Assembly (NCBI GenBank): GCA_025504975.1
Contig: JANUWI010000018.1
Span: 496,001-560,000, forward strand
Direction of reading: 5' to 3'
DNA: 64,000 nucleotides
DNA from: Plenodomus lindquistii
Lineage: Eukaryota; Ascomycota; Dothideomycetes; Pleosporales; Leptosphaeriaceae
How positions within the stretch are numbered: position 1 is the stretch's first letter; each line of letters opens with the position of its first letter. The notes beneath the pieces were generated by a model, which had not been told where the DNA came from, searched no databases, and saw only the letters and a list, made by a program, of their open reading frames with translations. The translations under genes and the position numbers were made by a program. Positions 42,484 to 53,956 of the stretch are shown here, piece by piece.

Positions 42484-44350
42484 ATGCCCGGCTTCGCACA
42501 GGCCTCGGACCTCAACGCCTGGTCGGCTCTCCAGGACCACCACCAAAAGCTCGGAAAGGACATTGTCCTCAAGGAGTACTTCAAGAAGGACCCTCAGGTG
42601 AGATTGGCCTCTGCTAAATATGCCATCGATGCTAACGAGCACAGCGATTCGACAAGTTCAGCCACACTTTCAAGAATGATGCCGACAACTCCGAGATCCT
42701 CTTCGACTTTTCCAAGAACTTCGTCACTGAGGAGACCCTGAAGCTCCTCGTCGAGCTTGCCAAGGAGGCTGGTCTCGAGAAGCTCCGCGACGACATGTTC
42801 GCCGGTGAGAAGATCAACTTCACCGAGGACCGCGCCGTGTACCATGTCGCCCTCCGCAATACCTCCAACCAGAAGATGCAGGTCAACGGCCAGAGCGTCG
42901 TCGAGGGCGTCAACGAGGTGCTCGACCACATGAAGGAGTTCAGCGAGCAGGTCCGCAGCGGCGAATGGAGGGGATACACTGGCAAGAAGATTGACACCAT
43001 CATCAATATTGGTATTGGTGGTTCCGACCTGTACGTCACATCCGGCTCCCCATAAAATGCGTGTGAGCACCCGCAGAACTGCACTGACCTGTCTTAGTGG
43101 CCCCGTAATGGTCACCGAGGCTCTCAAGGCCTACTCCCAGCGCGACCTCAAATGCCACTTTGTCTCCAACATTGACGGAACACACATCGCCGAGGCACTC
43201 AGAGACTCCAACCCTGAGACCTCTCTCTTCCTCATCGCTTCCAAGACCTTCACCACAGCCGAGACAGTGACTAATGCCAATACCGCCAAGTCATGGTTCT
43301 TGAAGAGCGCAAAGGAGGAAGACATTGCGAAGCACTTTGTTGCTCTCTCAACCAATGTCGAGGAGGTTACCAAGTTCGGTATTGACAAGAAGAACATGTT
43401 TGGCTTCTCCGACTGGGTCGGTGGACGCTACAGTGTTTGGAGTGCCATCGGCCTTAGTGTCGCCTTGTACATTGGCTTCGACAACTTCCACCAGCTGCTT
43501 GCCGGTGCCCATGCCATGGACAAGCACTTCAAGGAGACTCCCCTCGAGAAGAACATCCCCGTCATCGGTGGTCTCTTGAGTGTGTGGTACTCTGACTTTT
43601 TCGGTGCGCAAACGCACCTTGTCTCTCCGTAAGCTTTCAGCATCAACAAGGAAACCATCAGATCTAACCATGGTGCAGCTTCGACCAGTACATGCACAGA
43701 TTCCCCGCTTACCTGCAGCAATTGTCCATGGAGTCCAATGGAAAGGCCATCACCCGCAGTGGGGACTACGTCAAGTACACCACCGGGCCCATCCTATTCG
43801 GTGAGCCGGCTACCAACGCTCAACACTCCTTCTACCAGCTGCTTCACCAGGGTACCAAGCTCATCCCCACCGACTTCATCCTCGCTGCGCAGAGCCACAA
43901 CCCTGTCGAGAACAACACGCATCAGAAGTATGTATAACGAGTCCAGAGCATAAGTGACTTGCTAATGTCAGTAGGATGCTCGCGTCCAACTTCTTCGCAC
44001 AGGCCGAGGCCCTTATGGTCGGCAAGACCCCTGATGAGGTCAAGGCTGAAGGCGCACCCGCCGATCTCGTATCGCACAAGACCTTCTTGGGCAACCGACC
44101 TACCACCTCCATCTTAGCTGACAAGATCACACCCGCCACTCTTGGTGCCTTGATCGTCTACTACGAGCACCTTACTTTCACCGAGGGCGCCATCTGGAAC
44201 ATCAACAGCTTCGACCAGTGGGGTGTTGAGCTTGGAAAGTCTTTGGCCAAGAAGATCCAGGCTGAGCTTGATGACGACAAGGAGTCTACATCGCACGATG
44301 CCAGCACGAGCGGTCTCATCAACGCTTTCAAGAAGAAGTCTTCTTTGTAA
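42484..44350 (+). CDS. pgi1: glucose-6-phosphate isomerase
   Basis: Five exons (42484-42597, 42645-43030, 43098-43628, 43679-43927, 43975-44350) encode 551 residues, the usual eukaryotic length. Conserved blocks include NIGIGGSDLGPVMVTEAL, the signature DWVGGRYSVWSAIG, GAQTHLVSPFDQYMHRFPAY and ILAAQSHNPV. The enzyme interconverts glucose-6-phosphate and fructose-6-phosphate in cytosolic glycolysis and gluconeogenesis. All introns are 46-67 bp with normal signals. Codon use is strongly biased to C-ending codons, as expected for a highly expressed gene. Identity is certain. Confidence 0.98.
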
Positions 44351-44710
44351 ATGTGTTTAACGACGGCTCGGCAAACGCCTTGATGGTTGAATAGCTTTAT
44401 GAAGGAAGCAAAAGTATTTAGCAAGCGTTACCCTGATACGTAGATGAGCTTAATACATTTTGTGACAATAAAAGGTGGTTCTGATCAGCGCTGGTGTTGT
44501 CTGAAATCTAGAACTGCGGAGGTCTAGCGGAGGTCTCACGCTCGGACCATTGAACTTCGTGTCTGAAAGTTGATAGATCGACTACCTATCGCTTGCTGAA
44601 AGTCCTCACAACAATGTACATACACCTCTTCTGGATATTCATACTTTGACGATTGACAACTTGTGTTACTTTCGTCTGACGAATACATTGGCGAAAGCGA
44701 GCGAACCGAC
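44351..44710. other. intergenic region, no gene seen
   Basis: 3' UTR of the isomerase gene (an AATACATTTTGTGACAATAAA-like A/T-rich end near 44450-44472) and leader of the next gene. Confidence 0.55.
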
Positions 44711-45850
44711 ATGCGCCATGCACTCGCGCTGGGCCCGCTATGGGCAACGCTTGCGAGCGCGTTGAGCGGACAGGAACCGCTGAAGAATCCAGAGGATTCC
44801 AGAGGATACAACCCTGGAGAAAGAATACCAGTGTCTTGTCTAAATAGGACGATGTATGTACAGACACACACAAGAAGCCAACATGATGTGACGGTGGCTA
44901 ATAACACGACAGAGAGACTGGTGAGCATGTACGTTTTTGAAATACAGCACGCAACTCCAATGGACGATACATTCTTTGTGTACTTTAACATGGCCAAATA
45001 TCTCAGCCTGACAGTATGCCCGCAGATCACAGACGCAGCCGGCCACTTGCAGTATGTCGCATTCCCGACCTGCGCCGAAACCTCGCGGCCGCTCGAACTC
45101 TTCTACGGCCTCGAACACGACTTGAACTGCACCATTGACTTTGTCACCGATTCCTTCTTCCACCTGCTAGAATTCTACATCCACAACGACGCCCCGTTAT
45201 CCTGTCGAATCCCCTCGCGTCCCCTGCCCCCGTCAGTCCTCGAAAACGAGTTCCGCGTTAGCGAAGAAAGTACGCAGGAAGGCGCCATGGGGAGTCAGAG
45301 TAGCCTGTACACACCGCTAGTTATAGCGCTGAGCGGGACGTTGCAGTTGAGCCATCTGCATGTGGGCAATAGTGTAAATTTGCTTGTCCATGCGGGAGAA
45401 AAGGTCGCGTCGAGTAAAGGCGGAGGGGGAAGCATCGACGCAGCGACAGCCTACAGCGTTGCGTCTCATACTCGCAACACGAAAATCACCATTGGGGATC
45501 CGCTCTCCCTCGCTTTCAGCGTGCGGTGGTACCCGTCTACTACGCTACCGCCAGGCTGGTCGGGCTACGGCGGTCACATTTACACGAGTACATTGATCTA
45601 CTGTTTATTGAGTGCGCTGGCGAGTGCGGCGATCTGTGTGGTTTATTTCAGGGGGGTAGAATTGCCAAGGCGGTTGAAGAGGTATGCGGGGGAGAGGATG
45701 GGGGGTGCGGGGGGAGGAGGGAGATTTGGGGGCGGTAGTGGGTATGGGTTGCCTGTTGCAAATGGGAGGAGCGGGGGGATGGGGGGCGGGAGTGGGTATG
45801 GGTTAGGAGGCTATGGGTATGGAGGAGGTGGAATTGGAAAGAAAGATTAA
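44711..45850 (+). CDS. single-pass membrane protein with signal peptide and 16-nt micro-exon
   Basis: Three exons (44711-44853, 44913-44928, 45026-45850) encode 327 residues. The second exon is only 16 nt. Splicing through it gives NRTIETGEHITDAAGHLQY, a smooth conserved-looking join, whereas reading straight through inserts about 52 unrelated residues. Both introns have good signals: GTATGT with CTAATAAC and CGACAG, then GTACGT with CCTGAC and CCCGCAG. The protein has a signal peptide (ATLASALS region), a lumenal/extracellular domain with several Cys (ISCLNRT-like, FPTCAETS, DLNCTIDF, PLSCRIP) and NxT sites. One membrane helix (IYCLLSALASAAICVVYF) and a Gly-rich basic cytoplasmic tail follow. 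It resembles uncharacterised conserved fungal membrane proteins; function unknown. Confidence 0.82.
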   Translation: MRHALALGPLWATLASALSGQEPLKNPEDSRGYNPGERIPVSCLNRTMYVQTHTRSQHDVTVANNTTERLVSMYVFEIQHATPMDDTFFVYFNMAKYLSLTVCPQITDAAGHLQYVAFPTCAETSRPLELFYGLEHDLNCTIDFVTDSFFHLLEFYIHNDAPLSCRIPSRPLPPSVLENEFRVSEESTQEGAMGSQSSLYTPLVIALSGTLQLSHLHVGNSVNLLVHAGEKVASSKGGGGSIDAATAYSVASHTRNTKITIGDPLSLAFSVRWYPSTTLPPGWSGYGGHIYTSTLIYCLLSALASAAICVVYFRGVELPRRLKRYAGERMGGAGGGGRFGGGSGYGLPVANGRSGGMGGGSGYGLGGYGYGGGGIGKKD

Positions 45851-46327
45851 TAATATAAAGGGGGTGGGATGTTGGAGAATAAGGGTACTTGTATTGGGTG
45901 CTGTGCAGAGAGGGGATTGGATATATAGATAGATGTCAATGCGTTTGGTAAGAGTGATGAGCATACGAAGGCGCTCGCTCGTATTTATCAAGTCACCAAG
46001 GTCACAGGCGCTATTCGCTGTAGCTAATACGCTACATTAAAAGTCTACTAAGAGTAATTAGATTACATGCGTATTTTTTACAAAGAGCAAAGATAATAGT
46101 ACATTAGACATTACTGTCTCTGCTGTCTCCCTGCTGCTGTATAGGGTTGAGCGTTATGATGTCAACGTTGGATGGGGACACAATGAAAACGCATCCTTCG
46201 TATATGAGCGAGTGGTCGAAGACATTGCAAGTACGATTTTGAAAGTCAGTCTACATGTGGATGCGTCTACTTTGACGTGAAGACTGATACAGTACAGTAC
46301 ATATAAACATTGTATGCGTTTCTCGCT
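45851..46327. other. convergent intergenic region
   Basis: 3' flanks of the membrane-protein gene and MRP21. About 46015-46110 is AT-rich. No gene seen. Confidence 0.55.
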
Positions 46328-47047
46328 CTACCACCCCTTCCTCGTCAGCTCACTAACTCGACTGGTGACTGCCGTAAACCCGGCCTTGAACCTCTTCCTC
46401 CACCTCTCGCTATTCAGCCTCTTCCTCTTCAACCCCGGTCGCTCGTGAAACCGCTGCACGGCGAAATCGCTCTTGATTCTATTCCTCGCCGTCAGACTAG
46501 CAAGCATGCTGATTCCCCTCACAAGGTCCCTGCCCCTGGTGTGGTCGAGATCGACGGTCCGCCCATACGTCGGGTTCAGTCGTGGGTAGTTTGCAAAAGC
46601 CTCCTCCTGCTGTGTGGCGAGCAAAGCAGCGTCGCTAGGCTTGTTGGACAAGGAAGGATTGAGCATGCTGTCTGACGGGGTCATGGAATCGAAGTTGAGT
46701 TTTGGAGTTTGGCGGGGTCTGCGGAATCCGTTGCTGAATTCGGAGCCGAAGATGTGGTTTGAGCGGGCGGCGCGAAGTTCATCGCCAGAGGAGGGCTGTT
46801 GTTGGCTGGCAGGACCAAAGGGATTGATGGAGCCGAAGGGGCTGCGACGCTGCTGCTGCTGCTGTGGCTGTGGCTGTGACTGTGGCGGTTGCGGTGGCTG
46901 CTGGAAGTCGGGCTCTTCTTCATCTTTGCGGGCGGGCTGGGCTGCTTGGCTGGGGGTGGAGGATATGCTGCGGTGGAAGCGTGTCAAGGTCGACGGGCGG
47001 AGCAGGAGCTCGCCCAGTCGCGGAGACATGTACGAGGATCGTGACAT
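46328..47047 (-). CDS. MRP21: mitochondrial small-subunit ribosomal protein bS21m
   Basis: A single exon encodes 239 residues. The N-terminus is a mitochondrial presequence (Arg/Ser-rich, LLLRPSTLTRFHRSISS). A Gln/Pro-rich low-complexity stretch follows. The C-terminal 75 residues carry the S21 fold: RNRIKSDFAVQRFHERPGLK and RKRLNSERWRKRFKAGF. Bacterial S21 is about 70 residues, so the long N-terminal extension is the fungal mitochondrial form. It acts in the mitoribosome. It is divergent from the RBM25-type gene, with only 311 bp between starts. Confidence 0.88.
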   Translation of the reverse strand: MSRSSYMSPRLGELLLRPSTLTRFHRSISSTPSQAAQPARKDEEEPDFQQPPQPPQSQPQPQQQQQRRSPFGSINPFGPASQQQPSSGDELRAARSNHIFGSEFSNGFRRPRQTPKLNFDSMTPSDSMLNPSLSNKPSDAALLATQQEEAFANYPRLNPTYGRTVDLDHTRGRDLVRGISMLASLTARNRIKSDFAVQRFHERPGLKRKRLNSERWRKRFKAGFTAVTSRVSELTRKGW

Positions 47048-47358
47048 GTGGGCGGCGGCGAAGACGACGGCTCAAGGAGTATGGGTGTGGGTGTGGGTAT
47101 GGGTATGGGTGTGGGTATGGGTGTGGGCGTGGGCGTGGGCGTGGGCGTGTATCAATCACTCATGGCATGGCATGGTGGTGTACTGTACTATGCGGGTACC
47201 ATGACTAAAATTGTTCGCCATGGCCCCGGGCGCGACATGGCCCGAGCGTCGACCGCGACTTCTGGCTTTTGACGGCTCAACTCTCCACTCCGCTCACTCG
47301 AGTGCACAGCGGCCTGTTGCGAAAAGACGCGACTGCCCCGCAAAGCCGCCCAGACAAC
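47048..47358. promoter_or_regulatory. compact divergent promoter, MRP21 / RBM25-like
   Basis: 311 bp shared by two divergent genes, about a fifth of it being a hexamer repeat array. Confidence 0.6.
47081..47149. repeat. GTGGGT/ATGGGT/GTGGGC hexamer array
   Basis: Roughly eleven 6-bp units with drift from GGGTGT through GGGTAT to GGGCGT, 34-102 bp upstream of the MRP21 start. Confidence 0.92.
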
Positions 47359-49788
47359 ATGTACAATTACCCTGGTGCGTGTGCGAATCTTTGCGCGCTG
47401 CTGCCGCTCTCACTCTGCTGACTACTCGCATAGGTGCTCCGGGCTATGCTCGCCCTCCTGGCTATGGAGGCGCGCCGCCAGGCATGGCACCGCCGGGAAT
47501 GCGTAAGTGAAACCCCGCCGTCAAGTGCGGTGGCAAGAGAAGGGCTTCGGAAGAATGCTTACACCCAACAGTGCCCCCGGGCGCAGCCGCAGCTCCTCCT
47601 GGCGTGCCTCCTCCAGGCGTCGCACTGGGTCAAGGTCCCCCAGCACTCGGAGGCCCGCGCGCCCTGCCTCCCAACTGGGCAACGCCAGCCAACATGCCAG
47701 CTTTCAACATCAATGCTCCCGTCATCCGCCTGGGAACGCAGGGCGCTCGCAATGGAGCGCAGGACAGCCCAGTTGGAGGGCGCAAGGACAACTCTGCCGC
47801 ACCTGCTCGTCGTGGGCTTGGGATGGACAGGGACAGTGATCGCAGAGACGGCCCGCAACAAGTCATACCGCCCAGCCGCGAAGAAATTGCGCGCACCATC
47901 TTTGTTGGCAACATTCCAGACGGAGTTGGAGGCGACGAGGGCATGGAGCGCTTACTGGAAACCGCTGGGAAACTGGTTCGCTGGACGAGGGCAACCGACG
48001 CCAACAACAAGCCCCAGACCTTTGGCTTTGCAGAGTTTGGCGATGCCCAGAGTCTGGAGACGGCCGCCGAGATTTTCAAGGACATGCGCGTGCCCACTAA
48101 GCGGCAGAAGCCAGGCCAAGAAAAGAAACAAGACGACGAGCAGGTCGAGACAACCAATTTGCAAGTCATGGTGGACGATGCCTCGATCAAGTACGCCCAA
48201 GAGTGGAGCAAGACACGAAACGAAGATGAGGCTACCGTGCAATTCCGTCTCGACACCGCCAAGGAGGCCTTGTCGCAGGTTCTCGCCAGCTTCTTTAACC
48301 CAACAAGCGCACCCGCCATGGACTATGGCGGCGATACGATGATGCAGGACATGCCGGCACACAACGGCGAGGATGTAGAGGTAGCATTTGTCAACCTTGC
48401 AACCGGCGAAGACGAACTCGCCGACATACCAGCAGAGATGCGCGAGATTGTGGCGGCAGAGATTGCAGCGTTCAGAGACCGCTCGAACCAACGTGATCGG
48501 GAACGACTTCGTAAGGAAGAAGAGCTAGAAGAACAGGAGCGCAAACGAAGCGGCAGGCGCAATTCACCTCCTCCATCAGTACCGACCGGACCGGGAGGCT
48601 CCAATGGAATCCCACTAGGCCCAAGAGCAGACAGGGGAGTCCAAGGAGCACCCAGTGGACCCAAAGGCTCTCAGTTTCCACGAGACTATCAGGGAGGCGT
48701 CAACTTTGTCAACGGAGGAGCTATCAACAATGGTGTTTACATCAACCGCGAAGATGATGACGATTCTGCAAGCGATTCTGAGATTGAGCGTCGCCGGAAA
48801 AAGAAGCGGGATGATGAGCAGGAAGACGCCTATAAAAAGCAGCTTGCAAGGTGGCTCAAACACGAGAGCCGCACAGTGTCTTCGCTCGAACGTACCAACG
48901 ACCGGATGAAGAATCAAGAAGCTGAACAGCAAGCGAACCGCGACTTGCAAGCTAAGCAATTGAAGGAGTTTGATGACGACCAGGAAGCCGCCTCGAAACG
49001 ACACATTTACTATCGCGACCATGGTGAGTATATGCGTGAGCGCGAAAAGACCCGCGAACGAGAGGCCAAGGACGACGCTGTCGACCGCGCCCAAGAGCAG
49101 CGCGAGTTAGCTTCACAGCAGAAACAACGAGACCAAGCCCGCGGCCAGGCGGACGCCTTCCTCGACCAACAAGCCGAAGAAATCATGCGTACCCAAGAAC
49201 GTCACGAACCAGCACACTTCAAGATATCTCTCGGGGCCGCCACCAAGAAGCTCGAACAAACCGCTGCTCCCCGCCGCACAGCCACTGACGTCGAAAATCT
49301 CCTCGAAGACGAAGAAATCACCGACCAATCTGGCTCCAAGAAGCGCACCCTCATTCCCATCAACTACGACACAGCTGTGCGTGCTAACCTCACGCAAGAA
49401 GAGATTGAAGAGGCGCAACGACAGCTTGCGCGTGACATTCCTAATGACAAGGAGGGTCTCTGGAAGTGGCCTGTCTCGTGGGATCACTTGCCTGAGAAGA
49501 ACATCGAGAAGGACATCAAGGAGTGGGCTGCGAACAAGGTTCTCGAGCTGATGGGACTACAGGAGGACATGCTTGTTGATGCCATTGTGGATCACCTCAA
49601 GAGTAGAGGTGGTCCACAGCCGCTGGTAGAGAACTTGGCTGAAGTGAGTACCATCAAAATCGTGTGTGTTTTGTGCGCCATTACTGATTCATACCTAGCT
49701 CCTCGACGACGAAGCAGAGAACCTAGTGAAGAAATTGTGGCGCATGGTAATCTACTACAGTGAGACGGAGAAGCGAGGCATCAAGTGA
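47359..49788 (+). CDS. RRM and PWI splicing factor, RBM25/Snu71 type
   Basis: Four exons (47359-47374, 47434-47502, 47572-49643, 49699-49788) encode 748 residues. The first exon is 16 nt (MYNYP plus one base). A Pro/Gly/Ala-rich N-terminus leads to an RRM at about 136-205 (RTIFVGNIPDGVGGDEGMER, TFGFAEFGDAQSLETA). A long charged Glu/Arg/Lys helix region follows, then a C-terminal PWI domain (WDHLPEKNIEKDIKEWAANK, VDAIVDHLKSRGG, ending KKLWRMVIYYSETEKRGIK). RRM-RE/RD-PWI is the RBM25 arrangement, linked to U1 snRNP and 5' splice-site choice. Nuclear. Confidence 0.9.
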
Positions 49789-50815
49789 GGGTGGCCATAC
49801 CCCCAGGAACGAGCCGTGGATACGTCAGATCTACATTGGTCATCAAGTGACCCCAAGTATAGATACACAAGTGCAGTGAATACCATACCATGTCATTCTG
49901 GAGGAGCAATTCAATGAATGATCGAGTGGGTAAGATGACACTGCGGCGTTTTGGCAGCCGTGCCATCAACCTAGTCTGCAGGGTTCGAGGATCTTGTATC
50001 ACGGCCTCGGAGTGTAGCCGACGTGACAAGGAAGAAGCCTTTCGAAACTGCCCTTCTATCTCGCGAGGTCCGTCCGTGTTCAATGCAATGTATCGTTAAT
50101 GTTACCGCCTCCGCCATTTCTGCGATTAACCTCAGTTGGCACCACATCCGCGGTACACTCAACAGCAGACATCACAGCGCATCACGTCATCCAACACAAG
50201 CCTCTGCCAACACAGCGAAGCATCTGCCACTGCGGACCCATTGGCAAGGGTGTTTCTCTTTGCACGTTCCCCAGCCAGCATTATCCTGCGAACGCATCCT
50301 TACGTGCACACGCCCCAACACCCCAATGCGTTATACAAAATGCCGTACCTACCGACGCTGAATCGGGGCCTGTTCAGCCGCAAGTAGTGGCGCGTAGTGT
50401 GTGCCGGAGGGTGATGTTCCACGAATTGCGGTAGAGGAAAGCGTAGCGCGGGGCAGGAATTGGTGGGGTTAGGCGAATTCCACGGGCGAACATCGTGAGT
50501 GTCTAGCGCGGGGGTGGGATGAGTTAGCCGGAGGGGAGAGGGACCCATGCGGCGGTGGGTCTGGTTGAAGGGTCGTATAAGAAGGTCCAGATCTTTTCAA
50601 ATGCCAATATGTATTGTATTGATATCTCCTTTCCTCTTCTGTCTCCAACACTTGTCCATCGAAAGTAGTTGAGCTGAGACCTCAGAATTCGGAATCTCGG
50701 AATCTAGCGTGTGATAGAACGACTACCCCGCAGAGCCTCAACATTCCCTCTTGAGACGTCGTGTCAGACGAAGTCCTCTACCCAAACTTTGGATCCAGTT
50801 CCGGAATTGAACAAG
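49789..50815. other. intergenic region, no gene seen
   Basis: 3' flank of the RBM25-like gene and upstream region of the enolase-superfamily gene. Frames of up to 112 codons are overlapping and unremarkable. Confidence 0.55.
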
Positions 50816-52445
50816 ATGGTCACAATCACTGGTATTGATACGAGGGATGTGCGGTTTCCTGTAAGCCTTGCAATCTCTTGGATAACAATAGTGTGGGGTT
50901 GGTACGATAGATGAGTACCGCAGCTTGAATGGCAGTTGCTGTGTGTCTATAGAGGGTGGAATTATGTTTGCAAAAGACTGAGCAGCATATAGCGATGGTC
51001 CAATCAAGCCGTGAGACCAACGCTAATATTGGATTACAGACATCCCTCGACAAGACTGGTTCAGATGCTATGAACGCGGCGGGGGATTACTCGTCTGCGT
51101 ACTGCATCCTCCACACTGATTCTGAGTTCAAGGGACATGGCATGGTAAGATTATTCTCACGCCGCCTTCATGGCCTCGTCTAAGTCTGCTCCAGACCTTT
51201 ACAATCGGCCGTGGTAACGAAATCGTCTGCACAGCCATTGCACACCTTGCAGAACGCATCAAGGGCCGCACTCTAGAGTCGTTAGTCGAGAACTGGGGCA
51301 AGACATGGCGTCATCTTGTCAACGACTCGCAACTCCGCTGGATTGGGCCTGAGAAGGGTGTCATCCACCTTGCTCTTGGTGCTGTTGTCAACGCCATCTG
51401 GGATCTGTGGGCAAAGACACTTGGAAAGCCCGTCTGGAGGATTGTTGCAGACATGACACCGCAGCAAATTGTCGATTTGATCGACTTTCGATACATCACA
51501 GATGCGCTTACTCCTGAGGAGGCGCTGGAGATACTTACCAAGAGTGAGCAGGGTAAGAAGGAGCGTCTCCAAGAAGCTCTTGACTCACAAGCCGTCCCTG
51601 CATACACCACGTCCGCTGGATGGTTGGGATACGGTGAGGACAAGATGCGTGGTTTACTCAAGGAAACGCTTGCCAAGGGATACAGGCACTTCAAGCTCAA
51701 GGTCGGCAGCGACGTCGCACAGGACAAGCAAAGATTGAGCATCGCGAGGGAAATCATTGGGTTCGACAAGGGCAACGTGCTCATGGTCGACGCGAATCAA
51801 GTTTGGAGTGTACCAGAGGCCATCGAGTACATGAAGCAGCTGAAAGAGTTCAAGCCATGGTTCATCGAAGAGCCCACTTCACCCGATGACGGTACGTCGA
51901 ATCTGTTTACCTCAAAATCCTCGGATCAAAAACTGACAATTGTTGTAGTTCTCGGTCACAAAGCCATCCGCGAAGCCCTAAAGCCCTACGGCATTGGCGT
52001 TGCTACCGGCGAAATGTGCCAAAATCGCGTCATGTTCAAGCAATTTCTCGCTTCGGGCGCAATCGACATCTGTCAGATCGACGCCTGCCGTCTAGGTGGC
52101 GTAAACGAAGTCATCGCTGTCCTCCTCATGGCCGCAAAGTTCAACATTCCCATTGTTCCCCACTCTGGTGGTGTCGGGCTCCCAGAGTACACGCAGCATC
52201 TGTCAACTATCGACTACGTTGTTGTTAGCGGAAAGAAGAGCGTCCTGGAATACGTGGACCATTTGCATGAGCACTTTTTCCACCCGAGTAAGATTGAAAA
52301 GGGATACTATGTCACGCCCATGGACCCGGGGTATAGTGTTGAGATGAAGCCGGAGAGTATGGAGAAGTTCAGTTATCCTGGTGGGGAGGGGGGTTGGTGG
52401 AAGAGTGAGGAGGCGAAACCCATTTTGGATGGGGAGAAGATTTAG
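50816..52445 (+). CDS. enolase-superfamily sugar-acid dehydratase, L-fuconate dehydratase-like
   Basis: Four exons (50816-50860, 51040-51144, 51195-51891, 51949-52445) encode 447 residues. The first intron is long for this window (179 bp). The start MVTITGIDTRDVRFP joins TSLDKTGSDAMN. Later motifs are those of the mandelate-racemase subgroup: FKLKVGSD (catalytic Lys), LMVDANQVW and WFIEEPTSPDD (metal-binding Asp and Glu), ATGEMCQNR (third metal ligand) and VPHSGGVGL (catalytic His). The set matches L-fuconate dehydratase / ENOSF1, which removes water from sugar acids. Probably cytosolic sugar-acid catabolism; substrate not proven. Confidence 0.9.
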
Positions 52446-52680
52446 GCGGATAACATTGATGCACGAAAAGCGTTATATAATTGCACTTAGAATTTGTACA
52501 CATTTGTGCTGCTGATGCTACATCGACGTGCGATAATTTGGGGTATTCAACTGCAAGTTTCTAAGATTGAAGGGAGCGCAGGTGGGAGCAAAGCTGAAAA
52601 GTGATGAAAGTGTGGGACGAGCAAAGAGATGATGGAAGCTATGTAAGAACTTCACACTCCACATCTTATAACGACATATC
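52446..52680. other. intergenic, nothing recognisable
   Basis: 3' flank of the dehydratase gene. Confidence 0.5.
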
Positions 52681-53669
52681 TCACTTAGGTTTCTCAAATG
52701 CATCATCTTCCATGATTTCTCTTGTCACCAGCGTACGCTCCTCATATCCTGCCTCTACAACTTGTAGCAACCTGCCCATCCAACAGAAAGTCCCCCACAC
52801 AACCTCGAACTTGGGCATATTGCCCCCCCCCGAACCTGATGTTCTAGGTCTAATGTGGCTCTTGACCCTAGCTCTATGGGTGAGTAAATCACTACAAGTA
52901 TGGAGTTGTCGATACAACCGTGATAGGCCACGGGCGGGAGCCATGGGCATGCCGCATAATCTGGATTTGGACCCATAGACACTTGCTTGTGAGCTAGCAT
53001 TAGGCGTGAAGAGCTATTAGGTATAAGCAATAGTTGATCAAGCGGACCTGGAACGGTGTGGCTACGAAGTCTGGATAGAGACCGGCATTGAGAGCTGCAC
53101 CACACGTATCTTGCAGGAACTTGTTTTGAGATCCTTCTATTCCAATAATGGTAATAAGTTCTTCTTCCGTGCTTCCTGAACCAAACGAATTACGTTCGCC
53201 TGGTTTCAAAGTGTAGTCACTGCCCCAACCGATTAGTGAAGTAACTCCATTTTGGCTCGGAGGCCGCACGGATTTGACATGGAGACTTCGTTGAAGATTA
53301 CTGAGCCTTACGCAACGGTTAGAGCTCTTCGTGTGCTAGTGGTGGGGGTAAATGAGATTTGCTTTCAGCTGAGATGATGATCTTGACAGGTCCAACCACT
53401 ATCGTATTTGTCTTCTGTTCTTCCCTTGATAACGATTTTATCTTCAAGCTCATCTGCGTATTGCAATCAATCCACCTAGCGCATTTACCCGAATGCGAAC
53501 CTGCCTTGGGAACGAGTGTGTTATCGCACCGTTTCGTCACCCCTACCAACGAAGTACTGCCGTGACCTGCGCCGAGCGGGTTACCTGTATTATTAACTCT
53601 AATCTCGTGTTCGCAATCGAGCTCGGTTCTTAAGTCTTGGTACTTCCCGTCACCAGCATTCCTTTGCAA
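52681..53669 (-). pseudogene. possible multi-exon or degenerate gene of unknown function
   Basis: Three minus-strand stretches read like protein but lie in different frames. One near 53669-53319 contains LDCEHEIRVNNTGNPLGAG and KCARWIDCN. One near 53310-53000 contains SLIGWGSDYTLKPGERNSFG, LITIIGIEGSQNKF and TCGAALNAGLYPDFVATPF. One near 52820-52681 contains FEVVWGTFCWMGRLLQVVEA and a clean stop after DDAFEKPK. No ATG was found for the first, and the joins need poor splice signals, so either introns are missed or the gene is decayed. No family recognised. Confidence 0.35.
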
Positions 53670-53956
53670 GAATGGGAACTAGGTGACATGTTGCAATGTT
53701 AGAATATACGAGGGGTACTCGCCGCTACATTGCGTAGCCAATTAGTTTCCAGTTCGGCGCGACTAGATCTAAGTATAGAAGTGCCAAGAAGCAACCCAAG
53801 CCAGGGGCTATTACCTTTGATCGTGACGATGACAGGTGAAAAAGTGCATATAAATCTTGTACGGTGGCTTCCATGGGCTACTCTGTTCACTATCCACTTG
53901 CATTTGTACCGCTCGATTCTACCACAACAACCGATATTTAGTGCTACTATCTCACG
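53670..53956. other. upstream region of the Alt a 1-like gene
   Basis: No gene beyond a possible 5' exon of the minus-strand candidate; carries a TATA-like element. Confidence 0.45.
53847..53855 (+). promoter_or_regulatory. TATA-like element
   Basis: CATATAAAT about 100 bp upstream of the ATG at 53957. Positional inference. Confidence 0.45.

Noticed and set aside
44663..45850. Continuous 395-codon frame as one exon for the membrane protein
   Set aside because: Starts at GTG and contains two introns with good signals; splicing restores a smooth protein with a 16-nt exon.
46015..46110. AT-rich patch as a RIP-mutated transposon remnant
   Set aside because: Too short, with no terminal repeats or transposase trace.
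47630..48319. 229-codon frame antisense to the RBM25-like gene
   Set aside because: Antisense shadow of the RRM exon; no domain.
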